The notes beneath the pieces were generated by a model. That model was not told the DNA's origin. It did not search any database and worked only from the letters and a program-made list of their open reading frames with translations. This document shows positions 34,530-43,692 of a stretch of 64,000 bases of DNA, one piece after another. Position 1 is the stretch's first letter. The number at the start of each line of letters is the position of its first letter. The stretch is taken from NCBI GenBank assembly GCA_002729235.1, contig PBTY01000106.1, positions 1 through 64,000 of the forward strand. The letters are read 5' to 3'. Origin of the DNA: Rickettsiales bacterium (GTDB taxonomy: Bacteria > Bacteroidota > Bacteroidia > Cytophagales > Cyclobacteriaceae). A program made the position numbers and the translations under genes.

Positions 34530-36329
34530 GTGAAGTTCCTGATTTCCATGAAATGTATTATGGTTTGCATTGTTGTGCTGGCTCAAACACATGAGCTGGA
34601 AACCATCCGTGAGCTCATCAATAAACACGAGTTTGATTCTGCCAAACATCTACTAAAAGCCGCTCAAAACAATTCCAACTCTCCTGAATTGGATTACACA
34701 TTCAGCATGTATTTCATGAAAAGAAACCTCCCGGACTCTGCTCTTTTTTACGGAGAAAAAGCTCTTGAAAAAGCCTCTCCATCAGATAGCTCCTTGCTTG
34801 CTGATATTCAGAATGTTATGGGAGGAAGCTTCTATCAAAAAGCTGATTACACAAGAAGTTTAGAGTCATACCTGGCAGCTGCTCGTTTTTATGAAAAGGA
34901 GAATTCTGACAAGCTTGGGATCATTTATGTCAATCTCGGAATTATTTTGAGTGCTCTAGAGCGCTTTGAGGAGTCCATGGAATACCAACATAAGGCTTTC
35001 GAACACATACCCACTGATGATATTCAGTCCATTTTCTTCAATCTGGTAAACCTATCTGTCAATCATCGAAGGATGGAACAAATGGATAGTTCATTCATAT
35101 ACCTCCAGCGTGCACTCCAACTCAGTAAAGACAATGAGTTCAAACCTGGCATTATTCAAGCTTATGCCTCATTAGCTAATATGCATTTGAGAAACCAGGA
35201 ATACGAACAAGCTATTGACATGGCTGAGTCAGTACTAAATGACAAGGAATCGTCTGATCGGGCAAAAGCTCAGGCAGCATATGTAATTGCCAGCGCATAC
35301 AATGAACTTGAACAACCATACAAAGCCCTTGCCCCTGCTCAAGAATCTCTTAGAATAGTTGAAAGTCTTGGTATGACTGGCTTGATCACGTCATTACATG
35401 AGTTACTCTATGAGATTGAGTTGAAATCTAAAAACTATCAGGCCGCACTTGACCATTACACGATCTACCATTCCATTGAAGACAGCATTAATAGAAGCAC
35501 CAATATCAAGCAACTCAACGAACTGGAGCTGCAGTATGAAACAGAGAAAAAGGATAATCAAATCCAATTTTTAAATCAAGAGAAATCACTAGCAGAATTA
35601 GAGCTCAAACAAAGAAATTTCCAGCTTTACGGTTCCATAGTATTGGCCATCGTTCTCATTTCATTTGGCTTACAATACTTCAGACAAAGGACTCTCCGTT
35701 CTCAGTTATCTATTGACCAGTTGAATCAAAAACTACTCAAATCGCAATTAAATCCTCATTTCCTGTTCAATGCACTTAATGCAATCCAGCAGCAAATATT
35801 GGTGGAAAATGACAAAACGAAAGCGGCAGATTATCTTGCACGATTCAGTCAAATGACACGTCAAATTCTGGAAACAAATCGATTGGAACTAGTCACTCTG
35901 GAGGAGGAAATAATGCTTCTTGAGAATTATGTCGAATTGCAAAAACTCAGAAGTTCTAATACCATAACAGTAACCATCAATGTAGATGATGAGCTGGAAA
36001 TAGACCGAATAAAAATTCCTCCAATGCTAACTCAACCACTAGTTGAAAATGCCTTTGAACATGGCCTACTTCCTAAAAAAGCTGAGGGCAATTTGATCAT
36101 TAAGTTCAATGCTTCTGAACATCAACTAATCATTCAAATCATGGACGATGGAGATGGTATTAATTCCCAAAAGAAAGAAGGACATACATCGGTGAGTAAG
36201 CAAGTGACCATGGAGCGGCTGCAATTATTAGAAAAGCAAACAGGTAAGAAGTCGTCCTTGAATTTTTCACGTAATCAACAAGATTTACATACCTTCACTG
36301 TTGTAACATTAAGTATTCCACTTCTATGA
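34530..36329 (+). CDS. LytS-type sensor histidine kinase with periplasmic TPR sensor
   Basis: 599 residues. The N-terminal hydrophobic segment (residues 1-19, MKFLISMKCIMVCIVVLAQT) acts as a signal or anchor. Residues 45-330 are TPR repeats, presumably outside the cytoplasm, then a coiled coil (330-362) and one membrane helix at 367-383. The kinase core is of the His_kinase (LytS/YehU) type with phospho-acceptor H410 in LNPHFLFNALNAIQ, and the ATP-binding N-box VENAFEHGLLP with GDG motifs follows. It is coupled to the LytTR regulator by a 4-nt overlap. A TPR-fused LytS kinase with a LytTR partner is typical of Bacteroidota. The signal sensed is unknown. Confidence 0.92.
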   Translation: MKFLISMKCIMVCIVVLAQTHELETIRELINKHEFDSAKHLLKAAQNNSNSPELDYTFSMYFMKRNLPDSALFYGEKALEKASPSDSSLLADIQNVMGGSFYQKADYTRSLESYLAAARFYEKENSDKLGIIYVNLGIILSALERFEESMEYQHKAFEHIPTDDIQSIFFNLVNLSVNHRRMEQMDSSFIYLQRALQLSKDNEFKPGIIQAYASLANMHLRNQEYEQAIDMAESVLNDKESSDRAKAQAAYVIASAYNELEQPYKALAPAQESLRIVESLGMTGLITSLHELLYEIELKSKNYQAALDHYTIYHSIEDSINRSTNIKQLNELELQYETEKKDNQIQFLNQEKSLAELELKQRNFQLYGSIVLAIVLISFGLQYFRQRTLRSQLSIDQLNQKLLKSQLNPHFLFNALNAIQQQILVENDKTKAADYLARFSQMTRQILETNRLELVTLEEEIMLLENYVELQKLRSSNTITVTINVDDELEIDRIKIPPMLTQPLVENAFEHGLLPKKAEGNLIIKFNASEHQLIIQIMDDGDGINSQKKEGHTSVSKQVTMERLQLLEKQTGKKSSLNFSRNQQDLHTFTVVTLSIPLL

Positions 36330-37066
36330 GAGCAGTCATTGTTGATGACGAAAAACATTTTCAAGATAGTTTGTCCTCTCTGATTCAAGATCATTGTCCC
36401 TCCATTAAATTGGTAGGTTTTGCGGATTCAGTTGATTCGGGAGTGCAATTAATTCAAAATGAGAATCCTGATTTAGTCTTTCTTGATGTTGAACTAGGAA
36501 ATCAAAAAAGCTTTGACATATTGAAGAAAATCGGTTCGCCTAAATTTCAAGTCATTTTCGTAACTGCTCACGATCACTATGCTATCAACGCTTTTCGCTT
36601 CAGCGCAATAGACTACTTACAAAAACCAGTGGTTTTGGGTCAGCTTCAAGAAGCTGTCTCAAAAGTTGAACGAATTCTGGATAGCCAACAAATAGAAAAC
36701 CAGCTTCAAGTGTTGAGTCAAAATCTGAACCAGATTTCTGATCAGGACCGAAAAATTGTCCTCAAAGGTCAAGACTCGCTGCACATCGTCAAGTTGAGTG
36801 AAATACTTTGGTGTAGTGCCGAGGGAAGTTACACCAGCTTTCATTTGGTCAATGGTCAGAGTGTCATCATTTCTAAACACCTCAAAGAATACGAAAACCT
36901 ATTAAGTTCGGAACGTTTCTTTCGAGTGCATCGCTCCTACCTGGTTAACCTCAATCACATTACAAGATATGATCGATCAGAAGGATTATTGATTTTTGAT
37001 CATCAGCACACGCTACCGGTTTCTCTCAAACGAGAACGTATGGATGAGTTACTAGAAAAGATCTGA
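36326..37066 (+). CDS. LytTR response regulator (pair 1)
   Basis: 246 residues. The receiver domain (1-120) has acidic pocket DDE at 7-9, phospho-acceptor D54 in VFLDVELG and K100 in YLQKP. The LytTR DNA-binding domain (about 145-246) carries KGQDSLHIVKLSEILWCSAEGSY and RFFRVHRSYLVNLNHI. LytTR proteins bind two direct repeats about two helical turns apart. The start overlaps the kinase stop by 4 nt. The next gene downstream is a T9SS-exported protein, and repeats of fitting spacing occur before three large genes in this region (40814, 46430, 52211). Confidence 0.93.
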   Translation: MRAVIVDDEKHFQDSLSSLIQDHCPSIKLVGFADSVDSGVQLIQNENPDLVFLDVELGNQKSFDILKKIGSPKFQVIFVTAHDHYAINAFRFSAIDYLQKPVVLGQLQEAVSKVERILDSQQIENQLQVLSQNLNQISDQDRKIVLKGQDSLHIVKLSEILWCSAEGSYTSFHLVNGQSVIISKHLKEYENLLSSERFFRVHRSYLVNLNHITRYDRSEGLLIFDHQHTLPVSLKRERMDELLEKI

Positions 37067-37184
37067 TTTCTCTTTATCAATTGTAGTCCACACTTCACCA
37101 ATCACAACCGCCACTACATCCATCCGCCCGGATGTATTCATTGATTAGTACCAATTTTTCTTAAAATTTTGAAAATCTGGTATT

Positions 37185-40100
37185 ATGAAATCACTGTTAA
37201 TCAAAGCTAAGTTGCTTGTGGGCATCTTCGCTATATCTTATCAACTCACTGCACAAACTATCATTTATGTTGATGTAGACGCAACGGGTTCCGATAACGG
37301 AACTTCCTGGTCCCATGCATACAATGACCTACAGGATGCACTTACCTATGCCTCCAGTAATTCACCAGCTCAAATTTGGGTTGCTGAAGGTACTTATACA
37401 CCTGGTAGTTCTTCAAGCGATAGTTATACCATGCTGCCTGATGTGGAAATTTATGGCGGGTTCGTGGGCACTGAAACCTCCTTGACACAACGTGATTTCA
37501 GAAGCAACACCACCATTCTGTCTGGAAACCTTGGAGCCCAGCAAGCTGAACACATTATTAACAATACCTATAGTATAGGTATCCGCTTAAACAATTCTGC
37601 CGTGTTGGATGGATTCCACATTCGGGATGGCTTATCTTCTAGTAATTATGGAGCTGCTATCTACAATGAGTATGCCTCACCAATAATTCGAAATTGTAAT
37701 TTTTATAACAATACAGCCTATTATGGTGGTGCTGTTTATAACTATTACTCAAGTTCTACCTATCTCAATTGCCGATTTTATGACAATACTGCCTCCTCTG
37801 CTGGGGGTGCAGTCTATAACATTGGCGATAGTAACACTTCCCATATTGTAACCTATACCAATTGTGCTTTCTACAGGAATTCAGTAAGAATTCCCTCAGG
37901 TAACAACAATGGATATGGTATGGCATTATTCTCTGGGTCGGGAGTAATCTGCAAAATTTACAACTCTAACTTTTATGATAATGATTGCATCTCGTGTAAT
38001 AGCGGTTTAGGTGTATTGTACACGGTAGGTGTCGCTCTTGAACTAATCAATTCAATTATATACGACAATAACGGAATCAATTCAATTAAAGATTTTAGTG
38101 GATTCGCCTCAGTAGGTAATTGCATTATTGAAGGAGGATTTGCCACTGGCTCTGATATTCTTGCCAGTGATCCCCTATGGTCTGACCCAGCAAACGGTGA
38201 TTTTTCATTAGACTTTTGTTCACCCGGAGTTGATTTTGGCGTATCTGGAGTTCTATTTGGAATAAGTGAAGATCTTTTAGGTAATACACGAATTGTCGGA
38301 ACGGATCCAGATCTTGGCGCCGTAGAATACCAGGATGGGGTGAGTTTTACTACTGTTGCTGAATCTTGTGCAAACAAACCTGATGGCCAAATCATCATAC
38401 ACACAACTGGTAACAACTCATTCCAATACAGCATCGATAATGGGGAGACGTATACTTATGGAAATGTCTTCAACAATCTTTCATCTGGAAACTACGATAT
38501 TCTTATTAAAGAAGTGAGCACTGGATGCGTGAAGACGTTCTCTACGCTCGTAACGACTACTGCTCCTATCACCATAATCAACACAGTAACCGATGCCTCC
38601 TGTAAAGACAATACTGATGGTGAAATAAGTGTTAGCGTCACGGCTTCTAACCCACCAGTTACTTACAGTTTGGATGGGACCACTTATCAATCTGGCAATG
38701 TATTCACTAATCTATCAGCAGGTGACTATACAGTCTATGTGAAAGATAATAATGGCTGCATACGCACTGCAACAGAAGAGATCGGCCCTGATGAGAGTTA
38801 TACCGTAGATGTCTCACATGTCACCTGCACAGGATCCTCTGATGGACAAATTCAGATCAGTGTAGATGGAGCAGATTCACCATACACCTTCACATTCGAA
38901 TCAGACCCACCTACGCCAGTTGGAGATTTCCAGAATCTGAGTCCTGGTACTTACAATATTGTTGTGGAAACTGGAACAGGCTGCATTTGGAACACCATCT
39001 CAGTCACCGTTTCAGAGACAGTTGACTGGGTTGGAACCACCTCTGACTGGCAAACTACTTCCAATTGGTGCAACAATGCACTTCCAGGAAACAAAGCGAA
39101 AGTAACCATTCCCACAAGTGCATCCACTATGCCTGTCATTTCCGGAGAGGTAAGATTATCTGATTTGAACATGGAAACCTCAACCATGTTAACTGTTGAA
39201 TCAGGAGGTGCTTTGCTTCTTACTGGCGATTTCACTGGTCAAGGTGAGGTTAATGCACAAAGAAACTTGAGGGGATCGGGTAGTTACAATTTGATGGGTA
39301 CTCCGTTGGCCGGGGTATTAACATCAGACTTACAAGCAACCCATATCTTCGAATGGGATGGGTCTAGTTTTACTGTTCCTTCCGGAGCTCTACAGCCTGG
39401 TAAAGGGTATTTTGTAGCAACAGGAGGCTCCAATCCAACTCTGGATATAACCGGCAAACCTGTTACCGGACAAGTGAATATTGTCATCTCAAACTCTGGT
39501 GATGCTTACAATGCAGTAGCCAACCCCTATTTAGCCGCTATTGATCGATCAGCATTTATCGCCGCAAACTCCACAGCAATTGATGGAAATATCTGGCTCT
39601 GGAATGATGGCGGATCCAATGTTGGTGGCAGTAGAGGGGGTGATTATGTACTCATAAATAACCTGGGTGTAGCATCTACTGTAGACCTGGGAGATGGTGT
39701 GAGTGGAACCAAATCGCTCCCATCTAATAATTCTCCAATCACTTCATTTCAAGGCTTCTTAGTTTCGGCCACTGCCAATGCCAGCATTTCATTCACTCCT
39801 TCCATGCAGGTTTCTACCACTGGATCAAATGCGGATGGAAATTTTTATCGAGTCGATAATGAGTCAGTGAGTACCTTAAAACTTTCTCTCTCTAATGAAA
39901 ACCATTACAATGAAACACTTATTGGATTTACCAAAGAAGCTACTGAAGGTTTGGATTACGCATTAGACGGAGCGTATCGCTCAGTGAATCCAGACTTTGC
40001 ATTTTATTCCTTATCTGGTGAGACACCTCTTGCAATACAGGGACTACCGTTGGCGAATCAAGTAGAAGTCGAAGTTAAACTTGGTTTCGAACTAAGATCC

Positions 40101-40517
40101 TCCGGAACTTACCATTTGCAAGTAGAGGAGATGCAAAACATCACTGGATCAGCGTTTCTACTTGATAAAAAAACCAATTCCCTGACCCTATTAGATGGTT
40201 CAACTTCTCTTGAAATAGAACTGTCACCTGGTAAGAACTTGGATCAATACTCCATTCTCTTTTCTCCATATGAGGTACTAAGCAGCGAGAGGATGAAAGA
40301 CAAAATACTTATCTATGGATCCACACAAAAACTCCATCTGACCACCTCTCTTCAGGGAAATCATCAGGTGACTATTCATGACCTATCAGGCAAAGTGATT
40401 CATCATGAGCAGGTAAAATTCGACAATGGTCATGCAGGTTTTCCAATCAGTCTCCACCAAAACCAAATCTATGTTCTCCGTGTAGATCAATCCAGGCGGA
40501 AATTCATTGTGAAATAA
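37185..40517 (+). CDS. T9SS-exported beta-helix protein with SprB repeats
   Basis: 1110 residues with a signal peptide ending at LTAQ (24). Residues 27-385 are a right-handed beta-helix of the choice-of-anchor-Q type (IIYVDVDATGSDNGTSW..IWVAEGTYTPG.., repeated NCxFYxNTAxxGGAVYN units). Residues 390-610 hold three SprB-type repeats (for example DGEISVSVTASNPPVTYSLD). Residues 615-1000 include a module with NAVANPYLAAIDRSAFI and IWLWNDGGS that also occurs in the protein at 52323. The last 75 residues are a T9SS sorting domain ending RKFIVK. It is cell-surface or secreted, perhaps an adhesin or carbohydrate-binding protein. A PID-type microprotein gene follows 20 nt downstream. Confidence 0.88.
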   Translation: MKSLLIKAKLLVGIFAISYQLTAQTIIYVDVDATGSDNGTSWSHAYNDLQDALTYASSNSPAQIWVAEGTYTPGSSSSDSYTMLPDVEIYGGFVGTETSLTQRDFRSNTTILSGNLGAQQAEHIINNTYSIGIRLNNSAVLDGFHIRDGLSSSNYGAAIYNEYASPIIRNCNFYNNTAYYGGAVYNYYSSSTYLNCRFYDNTASSAGGAVYNIGDSNTSHIVTYTNCAFYRNSVRIPSGNNNGYGMALFSGSGVICKIYNSNFYDNDCISCNSGLGVLYTVGVALELINSIIYDNNGINSIKDFSGFASVGNCIIEGGFATGSDILASDPLWSDPANGDFSLDFCSPGVDFGVSGVLFGISEDLLGNTRIVGTDPDLGAVEYQDGVSFTTVAESCANKPDGQIIIHTTGNNSFQYSIDNGETYTYGNVFNNLSSGNYDILIKEVSTGCVKTFSTLVTTTAPITIINTVTDASCKDNTDGEISVSVTASNPPVTYSLDGTTYQSGNVFTNLSAGDYTVYVKDNNGCIRTATEEIGPDESYTVDVSHVTCTGSSDGQIQISVDGADSPYTFTFESDPPTPVGDFQNLSPGTYNIVVETGTGCIWNTISVTVSETVDWVGTTSDWQTTSNWCNNALPGNKAKVTIPTSASTMPVISGEVRLSDLNMETSTMLTVESGGALLLTGDFTGQGEVNAQRNLRGSGSYNLMGTPLAGVLTSDLQATHIFEWDGSSFTVPSGALQPGKGYFVATGGSNPTLDITGKPVTGQVNIVISNSGDAYNAVANPYLAAIDRSAFIAANSTAIDGNIWLWNDGGSNVGGSRGGDYVLINNLGVASTVDLGDGVSGTKSLPSNNSPITSFQGFLVSATANASISFTPSMQVSTTGSNADGNFYRVDNESVSTLKLSLSNENHYNETLIGFTKEATEGLDYALDGAYRSVNPDFAFYSLSGETPLAIQGLPLANQVEVEVKLGFELRSSGTYHLQVEEMQNITGSAFLLDKKTNSLTLLDGSTSLEIELSPGKNLDQYSILFSPYEVLSSERMKDKILIYGSTQKLHLTTSLQGNHQVTIHDLSGKVIHHEQVKFDNGHAGFPISLHQNQIYVLRVDQSRRKFIVK

Positions 40518-40537
40518 CCTCCTAAACAATCCAAATC

Positions 40538-40708
40538 ATGAAAACTAAAATTATAATTACCATAGCCAGCGTATTCTCTGTATTACCATTACTTGCACAG
40601 TCAGCGCCTCCCGCCACACCTATCGATGGAGGTTTATCCCTCCTGCTTGCTGCGGGTGGTGCTTATGGAGTGAAGAAACTTATTGATAGCCAAAAAAAGG
40701 ATACTTAA
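40538..40708 (+). CDS. PID-CTERM-like microprotein 1
   Basis: 56 residues, too short for many gene finders. The signal peptide (1-21) ends LLAQ. The mature remainder is PPATPIDGGLSLLLAAGG (24-41) plus AYGVKKLIDSQKKDT. The order is a PID motif, a hydrophobic segment, then basic residues, the tripartite layout of C-terminal sorting signals and matching what is called PID-CTERM in Bacteroidota. Nothing else is left, so the mature protein is essentially only a sorting signal. It is 20 nt behind the T9SS beta-helix gene and ahead of a terminator, so it shares that transcript. A near-identical partner is at 54672-54839. Confidence 0.85.
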   Translation: MKTKIIITIASVFSVLPLLAQSAPPATPIDGGLSLLLAAGGAYGVKKLIDSQKKDT

Positions 40709-40754
40709 AACATTAAAACTACGCGGGTTAGATAAGCACTATCTGACGGAATAT

Positions 40755-40786
40755 GGACCCGGTCAAATTGATTGGGTTCTTTTTTT
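40755..40786 (+). terminator. terminator after microprotein 1
   Basis: A 10-bp stem (40755-40764 with 40770-40779, three G-T pairs) with a 5-nt loop, then T7. Confidence 0.75.
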
Positions 40787-40813
40787 AATCTCCCTCTACT
40801 TACCTATCCATAT

Positions 40814-40846
40814 CCTTCACTAAAAACATTTAACCGTTAACTAAAA
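40814..40846. promoter_or_regulatory. tandem 21-nt-spaced motif, probable LytTR site
   Basis: CCTTCACTAAAA at 40814 and CGTTAACTAAAA at 40835 start exactly 21 nt apart, 55 nt before the RCC1 gene. Read on the other strand they give TTTTAGTGAAGG and TTTTAGTTAACG, close to the LytTR half-site ACNGTTNAG. LytTR dimers bind direct repeats at this spacing. Confidence 0.6.
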
Positions 40847-40901
40847 GGGTATTTCATCGCATAGCGTTTATCGCCACTTTGCCAAAAAACTAAACGCTCT
40901 T

Positions 40902-43502
40902 ATGAAAACTCTTTACTCAATTATTTTAAGCTTCCTGATACTAGCAGTATCCGCAAAGGATCGTAGCAGGAATGACAGCACCACTCCAACCATGACAGAG
41001 AAGGCCATCTCTGCAGGATTTAATCATACATTAATCATTCAGGAAGGTGAAGTATGGGCTTGGGGAGAAGGAATTTACGGACAACTTGGAAACGGAGGTT
41101 TTGACCCATTCGGTGTTGAGGCACAAGTAGTAAACCTTGATCACATCATAGCGGTTTCAGCAGGAAAAAGACACAGTATGGCGCTTCGTGCTGATGGTGT
41201 CGTATTCGTATGGGGAGACAATACATATGGACAACTTGGAACTAGTCCTAGTCCTGCAGTTCCCGTACCTGTACAAGTGCCATTACTTACGGACGTAATT
41301 GACATTCAAGCAGGGGACTTCCATTGCCTGGCTCTGAAAAGTGATGGCACCGTAATTAGCTGGGGAGCCAACGCGAATGGAGAGCTCGGTCAGGGCACTA
41401 CCTCAACATTTGCTGGACCGGCTAACGTACTAGACCCTTCTGGTTCTAGTAATCTTTCAGGCATTACACTCATATCGGCAGGAGCCAGACATAGTCTAGC
41501 AATCCTGGATGGAGAAGTACTTGCCTGGGGTGATAACTCAAACACTCAGCTTGGCCTATACCCTTCAACAACAAATAGCAGTATTCCTATATTTATTCAG
41601 ACTGGAAAGTTTTTCCGCACCATCAATCTTAACAATATTATATCCCTTTCAGCAGGTGAGACACACTCCATGGCTATTGATGTGGAAGGTCAATTATGGA
41701 CCTGGGGAGAAGGGGTCTATGGGCAATTAGGAATTGGCACTGTAGATCCAATGAACCCGGCAACGTACAGAAGACGTACTGCTAAAAATGTGGCTTCCAA
41801 AGTACGGACCATGGCTGCAGGTGCCACCCATAGTATGTACATTGATAGTCGGGGAGAGTTACACTTTTTCGGAACCAATTATTTAGGTCAATTAGGAATT
41901 CCAGTTACCACACCTAGAGTCTTGTCTGATAGTACAATTGGTCTTAATAAAATGGTAGCACTGGCTTGTGGAAATGATTTTACGGTAGTCTTGAAAGCCG
42001 ATGGCACTATCCATGGCGCTGGAGATGCCGCCCATGCTCAAATAGGAACTCCGACATATGCACCATTTTATGACACACTTAATCACTTCTACACTAAAAC
42101 CGGTAGAATCGCTCAGGTTGCTAACCAAGACAATTCCTATGTATTAAAAGCTGATGGTACCGTATGGTCCTTTGGACACAAGGACTACCTGGGCTTTTAT
42201 TCATCAAGTGATGTTAGTACACCAACTCAAATTCCTGCGCTATCTAATATCATAGCAATAGGTGGAACCAACTCTAGTGGATTGGCTTTGGATGTAGAAG
42301 GTAAAGTATGGTCCTGGGGTGAAAACATATCAGGAGTTTGTGGACAAGGTGACACCATATCATTGCATACCTTACCCGACACCATTCCCGGATTACATGA
42401 TGTTGTTTATGTAGATGGAACTATACAAGGCTACATTTCTTTAGATGGCGGATCTAGTGCATGTGCATTAAAAGTAACTGGAGAATTGTATACCTGGGGT
42501 AATAATTTCAATTATATGCTTGGAGATGGCAGTACTATCAAGAGACTAAGCCCAGTCAGCTCCACAATCACTTCAAAGGACTTTAGCGTATCCATGTCAC
42601 GTGGTAATACCTTCGTCTTGAATGCGGATAACTCGGTAGATGTATGGGGTGAATGGAAACATGACGGGAGTACTTTGAGCTCAGGAACTTACAATGTAAT
42701 CCGACAAATTAATACAACCAGCAAGGTCAAGTCAATTAGTACTACAAGAGACATACGAATGGCACTCATAGTTGACGGCACCATGGAGGTATGGGGTCTA
42801 TCTGATAAATTCGACAACCCTGATTTTTTTCAAATATGCAAAGGAAGTAGTCCATTTTACACTTGTACTTACCCCTCAAAAGTTTATGTAAGCCCAACAT
42901 CTTCAACTCTAATTGATAATATTAAATTCATTGAATCTGGTGATGATGTTGCCTTTTTTATAACTGCTAATGGTAATACCTTGGGTTGGGGAGAAAATAA
43001 ATATGGACAACTTGGCCTTGGATATATTTCTGCTTCAGAATTTATTCCTGCCCCTATTTCATGTACAGCTACTGGTTATGGGGTCTCCATGTACTCATCT
43101 CTATCATTCGAGCATCATTCCCTTGCCAATGAAGTTGAAAAAGAAATTGTTAGTTGGGGAGCCACTAATCACCATGCAACATCTGTAATCCATGATCCTA
43201 AAATAGGATATACCTTGGCATGTAATTCTGCTTTAAGAATCGCTTTTTTTGAGGATTCACCAGAAGAAATAATCCTGAGTGTCTACCCTAATCCCGCCAC
43301 CACAGAAATCAATATTGCATTTGGTGAAGAATCAGGAGAGTTTGAGTACCAGCTTCTGGATGCCAGTGGTCGAAGAATTCGGTCCGGTAAAAGCTCTAAA
43401 GGAGAATCCATTATTCAAACAACAAACCTATTACCAGGACTCTATTTTATAGAAGTGAATACGGGAGAGTATTCGGAGACTAAGCGAGTGGTCATTCAAT
43501 AA
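40902..43502 (+). CDS. T9SS-exported RCC1-repeat protein
   Basis: 866 residues with a signal peptide (1-18). Residues 30-760 are built from RCC1-type propeller repeats: at least ten segments of the form xVxAWGxNxxGQLGxG (for example VWAWGEGIYGQLGNG, VWTWGEGVYGQLGIG, LGWGENKYGQLGLG) alternating with VSAGxxHSMAL. Two seven-bladed propellers are likely. The C-terminal 75 residues, starting LSVYPNPATTEINI, are a T9SS sorting domain. Bacterial RCC1 proteins are mostly surface binding scaffolds with unknown partners. It is preceded by a tandem LytTR-like site and followed by a terminator and the second kinase gene. Confidence 0.92.
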   Translation: MKTLYSIILSFLILAVSAKDRSRNDSTTPTMTEKAISAGFNHTLIIQEGEVWAWGEGIYGQLGNGGFDPFGVEAQVVNLDHIIAVSAGKRHSMALRADGVVFVWGDNTYGQLGTSPSPAVPVPVQVPLLTDVIDIQAGDFHCLALKSDGTVISWGANANGELGQGTTSTFAGPANVLDPSGSSNLSGITLISAGARHSLAILDGEVLAWGDNSNTQLGLYPSTTNSSIPIFIQTGKFFRTINLNNIISLSAGETHSMAIDVEGQLWTWGEGVYGQLGIGTVDPMNPATYRRRTAKNVASKVRTMAAGATHSMYIDSRGELHFFGTNYLGQLGIPVTTPRVLSDSTIGLNKMVALACGNDFTVVLKADGTIHGAGDAAHAQIGTPTYAPFYDTLNHFYTKTGRIAQVANQDNSYVLKADGTVWSFGHKDYLGFYSSSDVSTPTQIPALSNIIAIGGTNSSGLALDVEGKVWSWGENISGVCGQGDTISLHTLPDTIPGLHDVVYVDGTIQGYISLDGGSSACALKVTGELYTWGNNFNYMLGDGSTIKRLSPVSSTITSKDFSVSMSRGNTFVLNADNSVDVWGEWKHDGSTLSSGTYNVIRQINTTSKVKSISTTRDIRMALIVDGTMEVWGLSDKFDNPDFFQICKGSSPFYTCTYPSKVYVSPTSSTLIDNIKFIESGDDVAFFITANGNTLGWGENKYGQLGLGYISASEFIPAPISCTATGYGVSMYSSLSFEHHSLANEVEKEIVSWGATNHHATSVIHDPKIGYTLACNSALRIAFFEDSPEEIILSVYPNPATTEINIAFGEESGEFEYQLLDASGRRIRSGKSSKGESIIQTTNLLPGLYFIEVNTGEYSETKRVVIQ

Positions 43503-43534
43503 TACTTTTTGGTCAAAGTAGTTGCGGTAACTAG

Positions 43535-43564
43535 ACCTGGACTGGAAACAGTTCAGGTTTTTTT
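43535..43564 (+). terminator. terminator of the RCC1 gene
   Basis: Stem ACCTGGACTG/CAGTTCAGGT (10 bp, one G-T) with a GAAA loop and T7. Confidence 0.85.
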
Positions 43565-43630
43565 ATTACTCCTAATGGAATAAATCAATTCAAACTTTGA
43601 TTGTTCCAACTGAGATTGCTTAATTTCAGG

Positions 43631-43658
43631 TGAATAATTGTTCCACAGCAATTATTCA
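43631..43658. promoter_or_regulatory. perfect inverted repeat before kinase gene 2
   Basis: TGAATAATTG-N8-CAATTATTCA, 10-bp perfect arms, ending 34 nt before the ATG of the second histidine kinase gene. There is no U-run after it. It is a candidate operator of a dimeric regulator. Confidence 0.45.
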
Positions 43659-43692
43659 TAACGCAACCGTACACTACTGTCCTACTTGAAAG

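Noticed and set aside
37081-37130. Full tandem LytTR-like site before the gene at 37185
   Set aside because: Only one CTTCACC is recognisable and no clear partner lies 21 nt away, so it is mentioned only as degenerate.
37973-38434. 153-codon minus-strand frame
   Set aside because: It is antisense to the T9SS beta-helix gene, with repetitive composition and no independent signals.
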